NCBI RefSeq assembly: GCF_001597725.1
Contig: NZ_LUTR01000007.1
Location: forward strand, 55,814 to 119,813
Direction: 5' to 3'
Origin: Neptuniibacter marinus
Lineage (GTDB): Bacteria; Pseudomonadota; Gammaproteobacteria; Pseudomonadales; Balneatricaceae
DNA: 64,000 nucleotides
Made by a program: the position numbers and the translations under genes. A model generated the notes under the pieces. The model was not told the origin of the DNA, did not search any database, and was given only the letters and a program-made list of their open reading frames with translations. Below, piece after piece: positions 9,333-19,654 of this stretch (the first letter of the stretch is position 1; each line of letters opens with the position of its first letter).

Positions 9333-10937
9333 ATGCACATATCCAACAAAGCGGTCTTCTCCTTTATCCTGTCAAGTATAGTACTTACAGGTTGTCAAAC
9401 GGTCACAGAGAAGCCCGTATCGTTAAGCAGTAATGATATTGAATTTACTGAAGCGTCCGACCATACCTATCCAAATACGGTGACGGCTGAAGAGACAAAA
9501 CCACCACAAGCGAATGCCACTAAACCGTCGGACCTTTGGCAAATTACCCGAGAGAATATGGCGCTAGACCTAAGCATCGATAAGCAGCGAGTGCAGTCGC
9601 AGGTAAAATGGTATAGCAAACACCCAAAATATATCGACAGGGTCGTTAAACGTGCGGAACCTTATTACTACCATATTCTGACCCAAGCCTTAGAGCGAGG
9701 TCTGCCCACTGAATTAGCCTTATTACCTATAGTGGAGAGTGCGTTTGATCCTTTCGCATACTCCCATGGGCGTGCAGCGGGAGCATGGCAGTTTATACCT
9801 TCGACAGGAAAGCATTTCGGCTTAGAGCAGAATTGGTGGTATGACGGTCGTCGAGATATTATCAGTTCAACTGATGCCGCCTACACTTACTTAGCGCAAT
9901 TAAACAAACGATTTAATGGTGACTGGCTGCTCGCATTAGCCGCTTATAATGCAGGTGGCGGTAATGTATCTCTTGCGATAAAACGCAATAAACGTAAAGG
10001 GAAGCCAACTGATTATTGGTCTCTTAACTTACCAAAAGAAACAATGGCTTATGTTCCTAAACTCTTAGCGATTGCCGAGTTAATTAAAAACTCTGAAGAA
10101 TACGATCTTACACTACGTCCCATCAGTAATAAGCCCTACTTCACCGCCGTTGATACACAAAGCCAAATCGACTTAGCCCAAGCCGCATCGATGGCTGGCA
10201 TCACCACAAAAGAACTGTATCTGCTAAATCCAGGTTTTAACCGCTGGGCAACAGCCCCTGAAGGCCCTCACCGTCTATTGATCCCTGTAGAAAACGCTGT
10301 ACAGTTTAATCAAGCCTTAGCTCAACTTCCTGCTTCTGAGCGTGTAAAGTGGACAAGATATAAAATAAAATCAGGTGATTCCCTGATCGCCATTGCGAAA
10401 AAATTCGAAACAACCACAAACCTAATTCGTAAAACGAATAATATCAAAGGCAACAATATTCGCGCAGGCAAAACGATTCTTGTTCCAACAGCAGCGCAGC
10501 AAGCAAGTGAATATGCACTGAGTCAGCATCAACGCCATATTCAAAAGCAAAAAACTATTTCAAGAAGCACCGACAGAAAAGATACCTACTACACTGTCAA
10601 ATCAGGTGATAGCTTTTGGAGTATTGCTCAAAAAAACCAAGTGGGTGTACGCCAATTAGCTAGCTGGAATAGCATGGCACCTAATGATGCTTTGCCTATA
10701 GGTAAACGACTGGTTATTTGGAGTAAACCAACTCAAACAGTATTAAACAACGCAGATCGACAAATCATCCGTAAAGTTGGCTATAAAGTTCGCAGTGGTG
10801 ATTCTCTTTCAAGGATTGCCGAAAAGTTTAATGTGCGTATCGCCGATATTTTACATTGGAATAATTTAGATAAAGCAAAATATCTAAAACTGGGACAAAG
10901 CTTAACCTTGTATGTCGATGTTACACGCTCCAACTAG
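9333..10937 (+). CDS. mltD: Membrane-bound lytic murein transglycosylase D, three LysM repeats
   Basis: A lipoprotein that cleaves glycan strands in the periplasm. From the ATG at 9333 (CGGAG upstream) the 534-residue product has a lipoprotein signal ending in LTGC (Cys21). The GH23-like catalytic domain has the probable catalytic Glu135 in LLPIVESAFDP and the SHGRAAGAWQFIP motif. Three C-terminal LysM peptidoglycan-binding repeats begin YKIKSGDSL, YTVKSGDSF and YKVRSGDSL. An upstream in-frame ATG at 9270 would bury the lipobox behind 21 extra residues and was rejected. Family architecture is standard. Confidence 0.94.
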   Translation: MHISNKAVFSFILSSIVLTGCQTVTEKPVSLSSNDIEFTEASDHTYPNTVTAEETKPPQANATKPSDLWQITRENMALDLSIDKQRVQSQVKWYSKHPKYIDRVVKRAEPYYYHILTQALERGLPTELALLPIVESAFDPFAYSHGRAAGAWQFIPSTGKHFGLEQNWWYDGRRDIISSTDAAYTYLAQLNKRFNGDWLLALAAYNAGGGNVSLAIKRNKRKGKPTDYWSLNLPKETMAYVPKLLAIAELIKNSEEYDLTLRPISNKPYFTAVDTQSQIDLAQAASMAGITTKELYLLNPGFNRWATAPEGPHRLLIPVENAVQFNQALAQLPASERVKWTRYKIKSGDSLIAIAKKFETTTNLIRKTNNIKGNNIRAGKTILVPTAAQQASEYALSQHQRHIQKQKTISRSTDRKDTYYTVKSGDSFWSIAQKNQVGVRQLASWNSMAPNDALPIGKRLVIWSKPTQTVLNNADRQIIRKVGYKVRSGDSLSRIAEKFNVRIADILHWNNLDKAKYLKLGQSLTLYVDVTRSN

Positions 10938-10965
10938 ATTTTGATTGCTCAAAACAGGATAGATC

Positions 10966-11217
10966 ATGGACACAACAGCCTATATCATCATTGTTGTTAG
11001 TACCGGACTCGCTATTATTTTTAAGCTAGTGCTGTTTAAACGTATTCAAAAATGGATGGATCAAGACCTCATTAAAGGCTTAGCCGGTGATAACAAAGAG
11101 AAATATGCTTTTCTCACAGATAAACATGCAGAGTTGCTTAAACAAAAGATAAAGCGCAAACATTTCCACCAGCAACTAACTAATTTTGCAGAACAGTTTG
11201 AACAAAAAAACACTTAA
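10966..11217 (+). CDS. Small single-span membrane protein
   Basis: An 83-residue protein not recognised as a named family. It has an N-terminal hydrophobic segment (about 5-25), then a basic, amphipathic, probably helical cytoplasmic tail rich in Lys, Gln and Glu. ATG 10966 follows GGATAGATC. It lies 28 nt after mltD and before the yej operon and could be co-transcribed with mltD. No function can be assigned. Confidence 0.6.
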   Translation: MDTTAYIIIVVSTGLAIIFKLVLFKRIQKWMDQDLIKGLAGDNKEKYAFLTDKHAELLKQKIKRKHFHQQLTNFAEQFEQKNT

Positions 11218-11343
11218 CGAGTCTTATCAGTTTAGTGTGGTTATAGATCAACAAGGTTTTAAATAAGAAACAATTAAAGAACGCAATCCACCTAGCTGGA
11301 TTAGCATAGCAAGTCCAAGTAGCATATTAAAAAGGAAACCCTA

Positions 11344-13185
11344 TTGTTAAACTTACCTGTTGCGACTTTACGTTTTAGTACAAAACTAATTACAGCCGTC
11401 GGGTTTACCATAGGCATTTTATCAGCCCCCGTATTATCCCATGCCGATGCGGTCCAAGTAAGCCATGGCATCTCTATGCATGGTGACCTTAAGTACCCTA
11501 AAGGCTTTAGTCACTTTGATTACGTCAACCCCAAGGCACCGAAAGGCGGTAAAGTAACTCAATCCGCCATCGGTACATTTGATAGTTTCAATCAATTTAT
11601 CGTTAAAGGTAACTCTGCAGATGGCCTAGGACTAATTTACGATACGCTGCTAGGTCGCGCCTTAGATGAGCCTTTCTCACTCTATGGTTTGATTGCAGAA
11701 AATATTGAAGTACCTAAGGATCGCAGTTGGATTATTTTCAATCTACGTAAGTCCGCAACGTTTAGTGATAACCATCCTCTAACCGCTGAGGATGTTGTTT
11801 TTAGTTTTGAGAAGCTCCGCAGTGAAGGTGCGCCCTTTTATAAAGCTTACTACGCCGACATTGATAAGATTGAAGCGCTCAATCCACACCGCGTTAAGTT
11901 TACCTTTAAAAATGCGCTTAACCGTGAGCTTGCACTCATTGTTGGTGAAGTCCCAATCCTTGCCAAACATTATTGGCAGGGAAAAGATTTTCAAAAGCCC
12001 TCCTTAGATATTCCTATAGGATCAGGCCCCTACATCATTGATTCTTACGATGCGGGTCGCAGCATTACCTATAAGCGTAATCCAAACTACTGGGCAAAAG
12101 ATCTTCCAGTGAAAGTTGGCTATAACAACTTTGATATCCAAGTTTTTGACTACTATCGAGATGGTACAGTCGCGATGGAGGCATTCAAAGCGGGTGAATA
12201 TGACTTCCGCCAAGAAAACTCTTCGAAACGCTGGGCGACAAGTTATACCGGACAATCTTTCGACGATGGCCGAATTAAAATTGCAGAGCTAGAGCATCAA
12301 AACCCTACAGGTATGCAAGCCTTTGTCATCAACAATCGCCGCGAACAGTTTTCTGATCCACGTGTAAGACAAGCACTCGCTTTAGCGTTCGATTTTGAGT
12401 GGACCAATAAGAATATATTCTTCAATGCTTACACACGTACACATAGCTTCTTCTCGAACTCAGAAATGGCGGCAACGAAACTGCCAACTAAAGAAGAGAT
12501 TGAGATTCTTGAACCTGTACGTGACCAAGTGCCTCCACAAGTATTTACTCAAGTGTATAAAGCACCTGAAACCAATGGCGATGGTAAAATCTACACTCAA
12601 CTTCGCCAAGCAAAACGGTTATTACAAGAAGCAGGCTGGGCCTTCAAATCAGGGAAGTTGATCAATGCAGAATCAGGCAAACCTCTAAAAGTAGAGATGC
12701 TACTTTACTCGCCTGCATTTGAGCGTGTTGTTTCACCTTTTATACGTAATTTAGAACGTTTAGGCATAGAAGCTAATATTCGCTTAGTCGATGTATCCCA
12801 GTATATAGCCCGCTTACGAAGCTATGATTTTGACATAGTCGTTAGCGGTTTTGGACAATCATCATCGCCGGGTAATGAACAACGAGATTACTGGCATTCA
12901 TCTAGCGCCAACAAAGAAGGTAGCCGAAATCTCATAGGCATTCAAAACCCGGCCATTGATTATTTGGTAGAGCAACTTATTCAATCACCAGACCGCGAAC
13001 AGCTAGTTTTAAGAACAAGAGCCTTGGATCGTGTGCTGCAGTGGAATCATTATGTTATTCCTCAATACCATATCAATAAGTACCGTGTGGCTTATTGGGA
13101 TAAATTTGCCATGCCAGAAACACGTCCCAAATATGCGCTAGGTTTCAATACGTGGTGGATAAAGCCCGATAAGGACGTTAAATAA
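11344..13185 (+). CDS. yejA: Oligopeptide-binding protein YejA-like (SBP family 5)
   Basis: Periplasmic solute receptor of the YejABEF ABC importer, which in enterobacteria takes up oligopeptides and microcin C. The 613-residue product has a signal peptide (about 1-36, ending SHADA). The SBP_bac_5 domain shows the segments [19 protein letters not shown] and [20 protein letters not shown], typical of YejA. Translation must start at TTG 11344, because the next in-frame Met lies in the mature domain. AAAGGAAA is correctly spaced upstream. The gene heads a tight operon: its stop overlaps the yejB start by 1 nt (TAATG). Confidence 0.9.
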   Translation: MLNLPVATLRFSTKLITAVGFTIGILSAPVLSHADAVQVSHGISMHGDLKYPKGFSHFDYVNPKAPKGGKVTQSAIGTFDSFNQFIVKGNSADGLGLIYDTLLGRALDEPFSLYGLIAENIEVPKDRSWIIFNLRKSATFSDNHPLTAEDVVFSFEKLRSEGAPFYKAYYADIDKIEALNPHRVKFTFKNALNRELALIVGEVPILAKHYWQGKDFQKPSLDIPIGSGPYIIDSYDAGRSITYKRNPNYWAKDLPVKVGYNNFDIQVFDYYRDGTVAMEAFKAGEYDFRQENSSKRWATSYTGQSFDDGRIKIAELEHQNPTGMQAFVINNRREQFSDPRVRQALALAFDFEWTNKNIFFNAYTRTHSFFSNSEMAATKLPTKEEIEILEPVRDQVPPQVFTQVYKAPETNGDGKIYTQLRQAKRLLQEAGWAFKSGKLINAESGKPLKVEMLLYSPAFERVVSPFIRNLERLGIEANIRLVDVSQYIARLRSYDFDIVVSGFGQSSSPGNEQRDYWHSSSANKEGSRNLIGIQNPAIDYLVEQLIQSPDREQLVLRTRALDRVLQWNHYVIPQYHINKYRVAYWDKFAMPETRPKYALGFNTWWIKPDKDVK

Positions 13186-14282
13186 TGGCCGCTTATATTT
13201 TGCGGCGCCTGCTGCTGATTATTCCAACCTTACTCGGCATATTGACCATTAACTTCTTAATTATTCAAGCGGCGCCAGGCGGCCCTGTTGAACAGACAAT
13301 TGCTGAGTTACAAGGTATTAATATAGGCGCAACGGCCAGAATCAGCGGCGCACAAAGCGACCTATCGACTAACCAGCCAAAAGCCAATAGCAGTGAAAGC
13401 TCCTACCGTGGAGCCAGTGGATTAGATCCGGAATTGGTTAAAGAGATTGAAGCCCTATACGGCTTTGATAAACCAGCCCATGAGCGTTTCTGGCTAATGT
13501 TAAAAAGCTATGCCGTTTTTGATTTTGGTAAAAGCCTATTTAGTGATAAATCAGTTATCGATCTCATTATCGAAAAATTGCCGGTATCAATATCATTAGG
13601 GCTTTGGGCAACTTTAATCACCTATTTGGTTTCTATTCCTTTAGGCATTCGCAAAGCTGTACGTGATGGCACTCCTTTCGATATATGGACCAGCAGTGCA
13701 ATTATTGTCGGTTACGCTATACCAAACTTTTTATTCGCTATTCTTTTAATCGTAATTTTTGCCGGCGGAACTTGGTTAGATTGGTTCCCCTTGAGAGGAT
13801 TAACCTCCTCTAATTTCGATGAATTAAGCTTATGGGGTCAGGTAAAAGATTACTTCTGGCATATCACCTTACCCGTGATCGCATCAGTGATTGGTAGCTT
13901 TGCCACATTGACAATGCTAACTAAAAACTCGTTTTTAGATGAGATCAACAAACAATATGTACTCACCGCGCGGGCAAAAGGCCTGAAAGAAAACCAAGTG
14001 CTTTATGGCCATGTGTTCCGTAATGCTATGTTGATTATTATTGCGGGTATGCCAGCGGCTCTGATCTCAATATTCTTTACCGGCTCTATGCTGATAGAGG
14101 TTATATTCTCCCTAGATGGCATAGGTCTACTCGGTTACGAAGCCGTCATCAATAGAGATTACCCAGTTATCTTTGGCACCCTTTTTATCTTCACCCTTCT
14201 TGGTCTTATTCTGAAATTGATCAGCGATATTACTTATGTATTAGTTGACCCTAGAATTGATTTCGAAAGCAGGGAGCTGTAA
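13185..14282 (+). CDS. yejB: Oligopeptide ABC transporter permease YejB
   Basis: A 365-residue inner-membrane permease. The N terminus [19 protein letters not shown] is the classic first span of this family. The periplasmic loop after span 1 is enlarged (about 30-95), as in YejB proteins. The BPD_transp_1 domain carries the coupling-helix sequence [23 protein letters not shown] (about 258-280). It pairs with YejE, is energised by YejF, and is translationally coupled to yejA. Confidence 0.93.
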   Translation: MAAYILRRLLLIIPTLLGILTINFLIIQAAPGGPVEQTIAELQGINIGATARISGAQSDLSTNQPKANSSESSYRGASGLDPELVKEIEALYGFDKPAHERFWLMLKSYAVFDFGKSLFSDKSVIDLIIEKLPVSISLGLWATLITYLVSIPLGIRKAVRDGTPFDIWTSSAIIVGYAIPNFLFAILLIVIFAGGTWLDWFPLRGLTSSNFDELSLWGQVKDYFWHITLPVIASVIGSFATLTMLTKNSFLDEINKQYVLTARAKGLKENQVLYGHVFRNAMLIIIAGMPAALISIFFTGSMLIEVIFSLDGIGLLGYEAVINRDYPVIFGTLFIFTLLGLILKLISDITYVLVDPRIDFESREL

Positions 14283-14284
14283 TC

Positions 14285-15343
14285 ATGGCTCGAATATCAA
14301 ACCCATTTTCCTTTAGTAAGATGAGCCCATTAAATCAACGGCGCATAGAGAACTTCAAGCATAACCGCCGAGGCTATTGGTCCTTATGGTTATTTATTGC
14401 GCTGTTTTTACTGTCTCTCTTTGCTGAATTAATTGCCAATGACGACCCTTTAGTCGTCTCCTATCAAGGTAGTCTCTATTTTCCTGTTGCAACTGAGTAT
14501 ACCGAGCTCACCTTTGGTGGTGACTTTGAAAGCCCCGCTGATTTCAAAGATCCCTACATTCAAAGTTTAATTGAAGAAAAAGGCAGTGGCTGGATCCTAT
14601 GGCCACCTATTCGTTATAGCTATAATACGATCAATTATGATCTACCTGTACCTGCCCCCTCACCTCCTAGCCTAGAAAACCTACTGGGCACAGATGATCA
14701 AGCCCGCGATGTTTTAGCCCGTGTTATCTATGGTTTTAGGATCTCGATTCTATTCGCCTTAATACTCACTATTGCTAGCTCAATTATCGGTGTGATCGCC
14801 GGTGCAATCCAAGGCTACTACGGTGGTAAAGTTGATCTATTTTTCCAACGTTTTATCGAAATATGGTCAGGTCTGCCCGTACTTTTTCTGTTAATTATTC
14901 TAGCAAGTATAGTTGAGCCTAACTTCTGGTGGTTACTGGGCATTATGCTGTTATTTTCTTGGATGCAGCTTGTTGACGTAGTACGAGCTGAGTTTTTACG
15001 TGGACGTAATCTTGAGTATGTTAGAGCCGCAAGAGCACTGGGCTTAAACAACCGAATGATTATGTTCCGACATATTCTTCCCAATGCGATGGTGGCTACG
15101 CTTACCTTTATGCCTTTTGTATTTAACGGCTCCGTTGTTACCTTAACGGCACTCGACTTTTTAGGTTTTGGTTTACCCCCTGGAAGTCCCTCTTTAGGTG
15201 AACTCGTTTCTCAAGGTAAAACCAACCTTCACGCCCCATGGTTAGGCATCACCGCTTTTATGACACTATCCATAATGCTGACCCTTCTAATATTTATTGG
15301 TGAAGCCGTACGCGATGCCTTCGACCCAAGGAAAGTTTCATGA
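14285..15343 (+). CDS. yejE: Oligopeptide ABC transporter permease YejE
   Basis: A 352-residue permease, second half of the membrane channel. It starts with a cytoplasmic OppC_N-like segment (LNQRRIENFKHNRRGYWSLW) followed by the first span and a long periplasmic loop. Next comes the BPD_transp_1 domain with the coupling motif YVRAARALGLNNRMIMFRHI. The C-terminal AVRDAFDPRK is typical. It lies 2 nt after yejB and overlaps yejF by 4 nt (ATGA). Confidence 0.93.
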   Translation: MARISNPFSFSKMSPLNQRRIENFKHNRRGYWSLWLFIALFLLSLFAELIANDDPLVVSYQGSLYFPVATEYTELTFGGDFESPADFKDPYIQSLIEEKGSGWILWPPIRYSYNTINYDLPVPAPSPPSLENLLGTDDQARDVLARVIYGFRISILFALILTIASSIIGVIAGAIQGYYGGKVDLFFQRFIEIWSGLPVLFLLIILASIVEPNFWWLLGIMLLFSWMQLVDVVRAEFLRGRNLEYVRAARALGLNNRMIMFRHILPNAMVATLTFMPFVFNGSVVTLTALDFLGFGLPPGSPSLGELVSQGKTNLHAPWLGITAFMTLSIMLTLLIFIGEAVRDAFDPRKVS

Positions 15344-16986
15344 TGGAAGCAAATACCGACATGAACAATAGTGATACGCAATTATCTCAGCCTGAGGTAC
15401 TTCTCAGCGTCCAAGATCTATCCGTTCGTTTTGAACAAGACAATCAACAAGCTGTGGATGCAGTAAAGCAGATTAATTTTGATATACCTAAAGGAAAAAC
15501 TGTTGCGCTTGTGGGAGAGTCAGGTTCGGGAAAATCAGTTTCAGCCATGTCTATACTGAAACTACTTCCCTACCCTAAAGCGAATCATCCTTCAGGTAAA
15601 ATACTCTATAAAGGTGAAGACCTTCTCCAACTAAACGAACGCCAAATGTGCAAAATGCGTGGGGATAAAATCAGTGTCATCTTCCAAGAACCAATGACAT
15701 CGTTAAACCCACTACATACAATTGAAAAACAGATTGGTGAAACCCTGTTACTCCACAGGGGCATGACCGGTAAACAAGCACAAATACGTATATTAGAGCT
15801 GCTTGATCTAGTCGGCATAAAAGATGCTGAAAAACGTCTAAAAAGCTACCCCCATGAACTATCCGGTGGTCAACGTCAGCGTGTAATGATTGCTATGGCG
15901 CTTGCCAATGATCCCGAGCTACTGATTGCGGATGAACCAACGACAGCACTCGACGTTACCATTCAAGAACAGATTCTACAGTTACTCCAAGAGCTGCAAA
16001 ATAAACTAGGTATGGCAATACTATTGATCACCCATGATCTAAATATTGTTAAGCGCTACGCCCATCATGTATGCGTCCTTTATCAGGGCAAACAGGTCGA
16101 GAGTTCAGACACTGACTCATTGTTCGCCAATCCACAACACCCATACACCAAAATGCTCTTAGATGCAGAGCCTTCAGGTCAGCCTTCGCAACAGTCACTA
16201 ACAGATCAACCCTTGCTCAGCACTGATAATTTAAGAATATGGTTCCCAGTGAAACAGGGGCTTCTAAAACGCACAGTTGATCATATCAAAGCGGTGAACG
16301 ATGTAAGTTTCACTCTTAATAAGGGTGAGACCTTAGGTATTGTAGGCGAGTCAGGTTCAGGCAAAACGACGCTTGGACTGGCGATCATTAAGCTCATTCG
16401 CAGTATAGGCGGAATTAACTTTGCGGGGCAGGAACTCGAACGGCTCGATCAAAAGCAAATGAAGCCGCTACGCAGTCGTATCCAGATCGTCTTCCAAGAC
16501 CCCTTTGGCAGCCTAAGTCCACGCATGTCTATCTCTGAAATCATTGCAGAAGGATTACAGATCCACCAGCCTAACAGTAAAGATCAACATGAAGCGCAAA
16601 TAATAGAGGCACTCAACGAAGTCGGTTTAGATCCTGATAGCCGTCACCGTTACCCCCATGAATTTTCTGGTGGTCAACGACAGCGTATCGCTATAGCGCG
16701 TGCACTTGTGCTAAAGCCTGAACTTATTATTTTGGATGAACCCACTTCTGCTCTTGATCGCACGGTGCAAAAGCAAATTGTAGAACTACTCCGCGACCTA
16801 CAAGAGAAATATGCCTTAAGCTATTTATTCATTAGCCATGACCTAGCCGTAGTTAAAGCTTTAAGCCATAGCTTAATTGTTATGCACCAGGGTAATATTG
16901 TTGAAAAAGGCAAAGCTTCTGATATATTTAATAGCCCTCAAGCTGAATATACACGTACGTTATTAAAAGCCGCCTTTAACCTGTAA
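15340..16986 (+). CDS. yejF: Duplicated ATP-binding protein YejF
   Basis: The 548-residue fused ATPase of the Yej importer, with two complete ABC domains. Domain 1 has Walker A GESGSGKS, signature LSGGQRQRV and Walker B LLIADEPTTALD. Domain 2 has GESGSGKT, FSGGQRQRI and LIILDEPTSALD. Each is followed by the oligopeptide-transporter C-terminal segment. The start ATGATGG overlaps the end of yejE, so the four genes form one coupled unit. An inverted repeat with a T tract about 130 nt downstream may terminate the operon. Confidence 0.95.
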   Translation: MMEANTDMNNSDTQLSQPEVLLSVQDLSVRFEQDNQQAVDAVKQINFDIPKGKTVALVGESGSGKSVSAMSILKLLPYPKANHPSGKILYKGEDLLQLNERQMCKMRGDKISVIFQEPMTSLNPLHTIEKQIGETLLLHRGMTGKQAQIRILELLDLVGIKDAEKRLKSYPHELSGGQRQRVMIAMALANDPELLIADEPTTALDVTIQEQILQLLQELQNKLGMAILLITHDLNIVKRYAHHVCVLYQGKQVESSDTDSLFANPQHPYTKMLLDAEPSGQPSQQSLTDQPLLSTDNLRIWFPVKQGLLKRTVDHIKAVNDVSFTLNKGETLGIVGESGSGKTTLGLAIIKLIRSIGGINFAGQELERLDQKQMKPLRSRIQIVFQDPFGSLSPRMSISEIIAEGLQIHQPNSKDQHEAQIIEALNEVGLDPDSRHRYPHEFSGGQRQRIAIARALVLKPELIILDEPTSALDRTVQKQIVELLRDLQEKYALSYLFISHDLAVVKALSHSLIVMHQGNIVEKGKASDIFNSPQAEYTRTLLKAAFNL

Positions 16987-17115
16987 GTAGCAAAGCTGTA
17001 TCATACCTTGTAACGGGCGGCTTCATTCTTTAGCGCTAAATAAACGTCTTATAGATTTACTTTCTAGTTAATTCGTACCAAAGTTACCCTGAGAAAAAAG
17101 ACTAAGACAAATGAG

Positions 17116-17172
17116 TATGGGATTAATTATAGGAATTAAACATCTCCTCTGTAGTTAATCCCATATTTTTTT
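17116..17172 (+). terminator. Long-loop inverted repeat with T tract, upstream of ndh
   Basis: A perfect 11 bp inverted repeat (TATGGGATTAA and TTAATCCCATA) is separated by a 28-nt loop and followed directly by seven T residues. It ends only 13 nt before the ndh ATG, and the T tract runs into the ndh ribosome-binding site. It may terminate the yej operon or act as a leader hairpin controlling ndh. The sequence cannot decide between these. Confidence 0.55.
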
Positions 17173-17185
17173 GAGGATTAAACCC

Positions 17186-18490
17186 ATGACACTATCTACA
17201 GAACCGCATCGAATCTTAGTGATTGGCGGCGGTGCCGGCGGATTAGAGCTTGTTACCCAACTTGGCCACCGTTACCGGAAAAAACCAAATATCACAGTCA
17301 CCCTAGTTGATCAAAAACGTTCCCATATTTGGAAACCATTACTCCATGAAGTAGCCACAGGCTCCCTTGATCCTAGTACTGATGCGGTGACTTACCATGC
17401 CCATGCAGTCAAGCACCATTACGAATTTCAGCTTGGTAGTTTTTCAGACTTAGATACCGAGTCTCAAACCGTGACGCTTAGTGAAAAAGTAGACGAAAAT
17501 GGGCGGGTTATTTTACCTGAGCGATATATAAAATATGACACACTTATTTTAAGTATCGGCAGTGTTAGTAACGATTTCAAAACACCTGGCGTAGCTGAAC
17601 ATTGCTATTTTTTAGATACGGCAAAGCAAGCAGAACGATTCCATAATAGCCTGATCAATAACTTTATGCGCATCAATCAACAAGATCATGGTGTACTCAA
17701 TATTGCTATTGTTGGTGGGGGTGCCACAGGGGTAGAGCTGTCAGCTGAATTACATAACGTCACTGATATGCTGCGCTCTTATGGTTTACCTAATATGACC
17801 GCTCAGCAGTTAAAAGTCACCTTGATTGAAGCGGGTCCACGCATACTACCCGCCTTACCTGAACGTATATCAAGCTCAGCACGCCAAGAGCTTTTAGATA
17901 TAGGGGTACAGGTCGCAGAAAATACAATGATCAAATCCGCAACTCCTGAAGGGTTCACGACAGCAGACGGCGATCTGATTGAGGCCGACATGATGATCTG
18001 GGCGGCCGGTGTTAAAGCACCTGATTTCATTGCTGATCTTTATAAGTTTGAGCTCACTCGAACCAATCAAATTCTGGTCAAGCCAACGCTACAAAGCAGC
18101 TTGCACGATAATATTTTTGTTATTGGCGATTGCTGTGCCTGCAAACAAGAAGATGACAGCTGGGTACCACCAAGAGCACAGTCTGCCCACCAGATGGCTT
18201 CCCTTGTCAAAGAGAATATTAAGCTGAAACTACAAGGTAAACCGTTAAAATCATTTACCTATAAAGACCATGGCTCGCTGGTCAACCTCAGTCGCTACAG
18301 TACTGTCGGTAGCCTTATGGGTAACTTAACTAAAGACTCAATGTTTATTGAAGGTAAAATAGCACGTATTGTCTATATCTCACTTTACCGTATGCATCAG
18401 ATAGCTATACATGGTTTCTTTAAAGCTATGTTGGTTTATATCGCCGAAAAAGTTAGTAAAGTCGTTCGGCCTAAAATGAAGCTGCATTGA
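17186..18490 (+). CDS. ndh: Type II NADH dehydrogenase (NDH-2)
   Basis: A non-proton-pumping NADH:quinone oxidoreductase on the inner face of the membrane. The 434-residue product has an FAD-binding Rossmann motif VIGGGAGGLE near the N terminus and a second, NAD-binding one IVGGGATGVELSAEL in the middle. The FAD C-terminal signature VIGDCCAC and a basic amphipathic C-terminal tail for membrane attachment are also visible. The ATG at 17186 is preceded by TGAGGA at good spacing. A TTG at 17171 lies within the ribosome-binding region and was rejected. Confidence 0.92.
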   Translation: MTLSTEPHRILVIGGGAGGLELVTQLGHRYRKKPNITVTLVDQKRSHIWKPLLHEVATGSLDPSTDAVTYHAHAVKHHYEFQLGSFSDLDTESQTVTLSEKVDENGRVILPERYIKYDTLILSIGSVSNDFKTPGVAEHCYFLDTAKQAERFHNSLINNFMRINQQDHGVLNIAIVGGGATGVELSAELHNVTDMLRSYGLPNMTAQQLKVTLIEAGPRILPALPERISSSARQELLDIGVQVAENTMIKSATPEGFTTADGDLIEADMMIWAAGVKAPDFIADLYKFELTRTNQILVKPTLQSSLHDNIFVIGDCCACKQEDDSWVPPRAQSAHQMASLVKENIKLKLQGKPLKSFTYKDHGSLVNLSRYSTVGSLMGNLTKDSMFIEGKIARIVYISLYRMHQIAIHGFFKAMLVYIAEKVSKVVRPKMKLH

Positions 18491-18502
18491 TTCGCTTTAA
18501 CT

Positions 18503-18531
18503 AAAAAAGAGGCTTAACGCCTCTTTTTTTT
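18503..18531. terminator. Terminator after ndh
   Basis: A GAGGC stem with loop TTAAC and GCCTC is preceded by six A and followed by a run of T. This gives an 11 bp A/T-extended hairpin. It is suitable for ndh (+) and for the convergent gene at 18549 (-). Confidence 0.88.
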
Positions 18532-18548
18532 AGAACATCAACCTAAAC

Positions 18549-18935
18549 CTACTTCCACCGCAAAACCTTTCCATGATCAAACACATGTCCGGAATTTATT
18601 TTACGATAATTGATAAAGATATTACTGTAAGCGACACGACTGCGTTTTGAAATGGAAAAGGCTATACATTCCATAATCGCCTCAATACTACTAATATTGT
18701 GAAAACTCGGTACATGCAGGTCAACAAGCACCGGATGACTCCCGCTTTGGGGCTGGGAACTCGGCATCAAACCCGCCACCGCATACTGTCTTGAAGGTAT
18801 AAATTCCCAAGTAACCGTTATATGTTCAATACTAATATCCGTCCCTCTTGATAAATCTTCAGTAATGCTTTTAATCATTGCCGGCACCTCAACATCCTCT
18901 TCAAAGGGCAATGATTTAATACAGATAAGCGCCAT
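18549..18935 (-). CDS. Uncharacterised protein with two tautomerase-like repeats
   Basis: A 128-residue protein. The sequence looks like two beta-alpha-beta units of about 60 residues: ALICIKSLP to VTWEFIPSRQYAVAG, and PVLVDLHVPSFHN to NIFINYRKINSGHVFDHG. This is the MIF/tautomerase half-domain layout in tandem. The catalytic N-terminal Pro of tautomerases is absent (residue 2 is Ala), so activity of that type is doubtful. The fold assignment is inference from pattern only. The ATG at 18935 was chosen; an upstream GTG would add four residues. Convergent with ndh. Confidence 0.55.
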   Translation of the reverse strand: MALICIKSLPFEEDVEVPAMIKSITEDLSRGTDISIEHITVTWEFIPSRQYAVAGLMPSSQPQSGSHPVLVDLHVPSFHNISSIEAIMECIAFSISKRSRVAYSNIFINYRKINSGHVFDHGKVLRWK

Positions 18936-19028
18936 CCACAATCTCACTCTAATTTGGTATAAGGAAAACTTAGAGCAACTGCACTATAAACTCAATCCTA
19001 TTTAAGAAAAATTGCAGACAGCGAAAAA

Positions 19029-19400
19029 CTACTTACGTTCAGATTCAAGAATATAAAGCTCTAAGCGCTTATCAATGCCAAATATATGCCGCTTGAGCCA
19101 CTCCGATAAGAAACTAGCTAACATCTCTCTAAGTTCCGGCGTGTACTCTTGATGACCATCAAGCATCTTCATCAGCTCGTTGCGAAACTTATTATGCGCC
19201 TGTAGATGAGCATCATAATCAGGATAATTGAGTGCTTGCATATAACACTCTTCTAAATAAAAATGATGTTCCGCGTAATCAATCAGGCGAGTGAACGTTG
19301 ATACATCAACCTGTTCAGCCTTAATTTCATCGATTAACTGAAATAAAGTTTGGTGTTGCTGATCCTGCCAAATTAACTCGCTCGTCACAGTCATAGTCAT
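19029..19400 (-). CDS. Bacteriohemerythrin
   Basis: A 123-residue four-helix oxygen-binding di-iron protein. Hemerythrin ligand patterns are recognisable: the N-terminal WQDQQHQTLF, HHFYLEECYM (H-x3-E), HLQAHNKFRNEL (H-x4-H) and the terminal HIFGIDK (H-x4-D). Single-domain bacterial hemerythrins store or deliver O2 or sense it. The ATG at 19400 follows GAAGAGGGAT, a strong ribosome-binding site. A longer reading from 19442 lacks one. Upstream DNA (19443-19654) separates it from the divergent vWA gene. Confidence 0.85.
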   Translation of the reverse strand: MTMTVTSELIWQDQQHQTLFQLIDEIKAEQVDVSTFTRLIDYAEHHFYLEECYMQALNYPDYDAHLQAHNKFRNELMKMLDGHQEYTPELREMLASFLSEWLKRHIFGIDKRLELYILESERK

Positions 19401-19654
19401 ATCCCTCTTCAGAAGAATTAAGCATAGTCCTGTTTGCCACATAATTTGTAACTGACATAAATCAGTAACAAAACTTATACGTCGAATAATGAACCTTTTT
19501 CAGTTACACATCATCACCTATAAGCAAGACTTTCAGCATCAGGGCTTGAACTGTTTTTACAAATCTTTTACAACATTTATATATCTATCTGACTTTTCAC
19601 TTGCGGTATTGCCCTAAATTATCGGTAACAAAGGGATCAATAGAGGACACCCCC

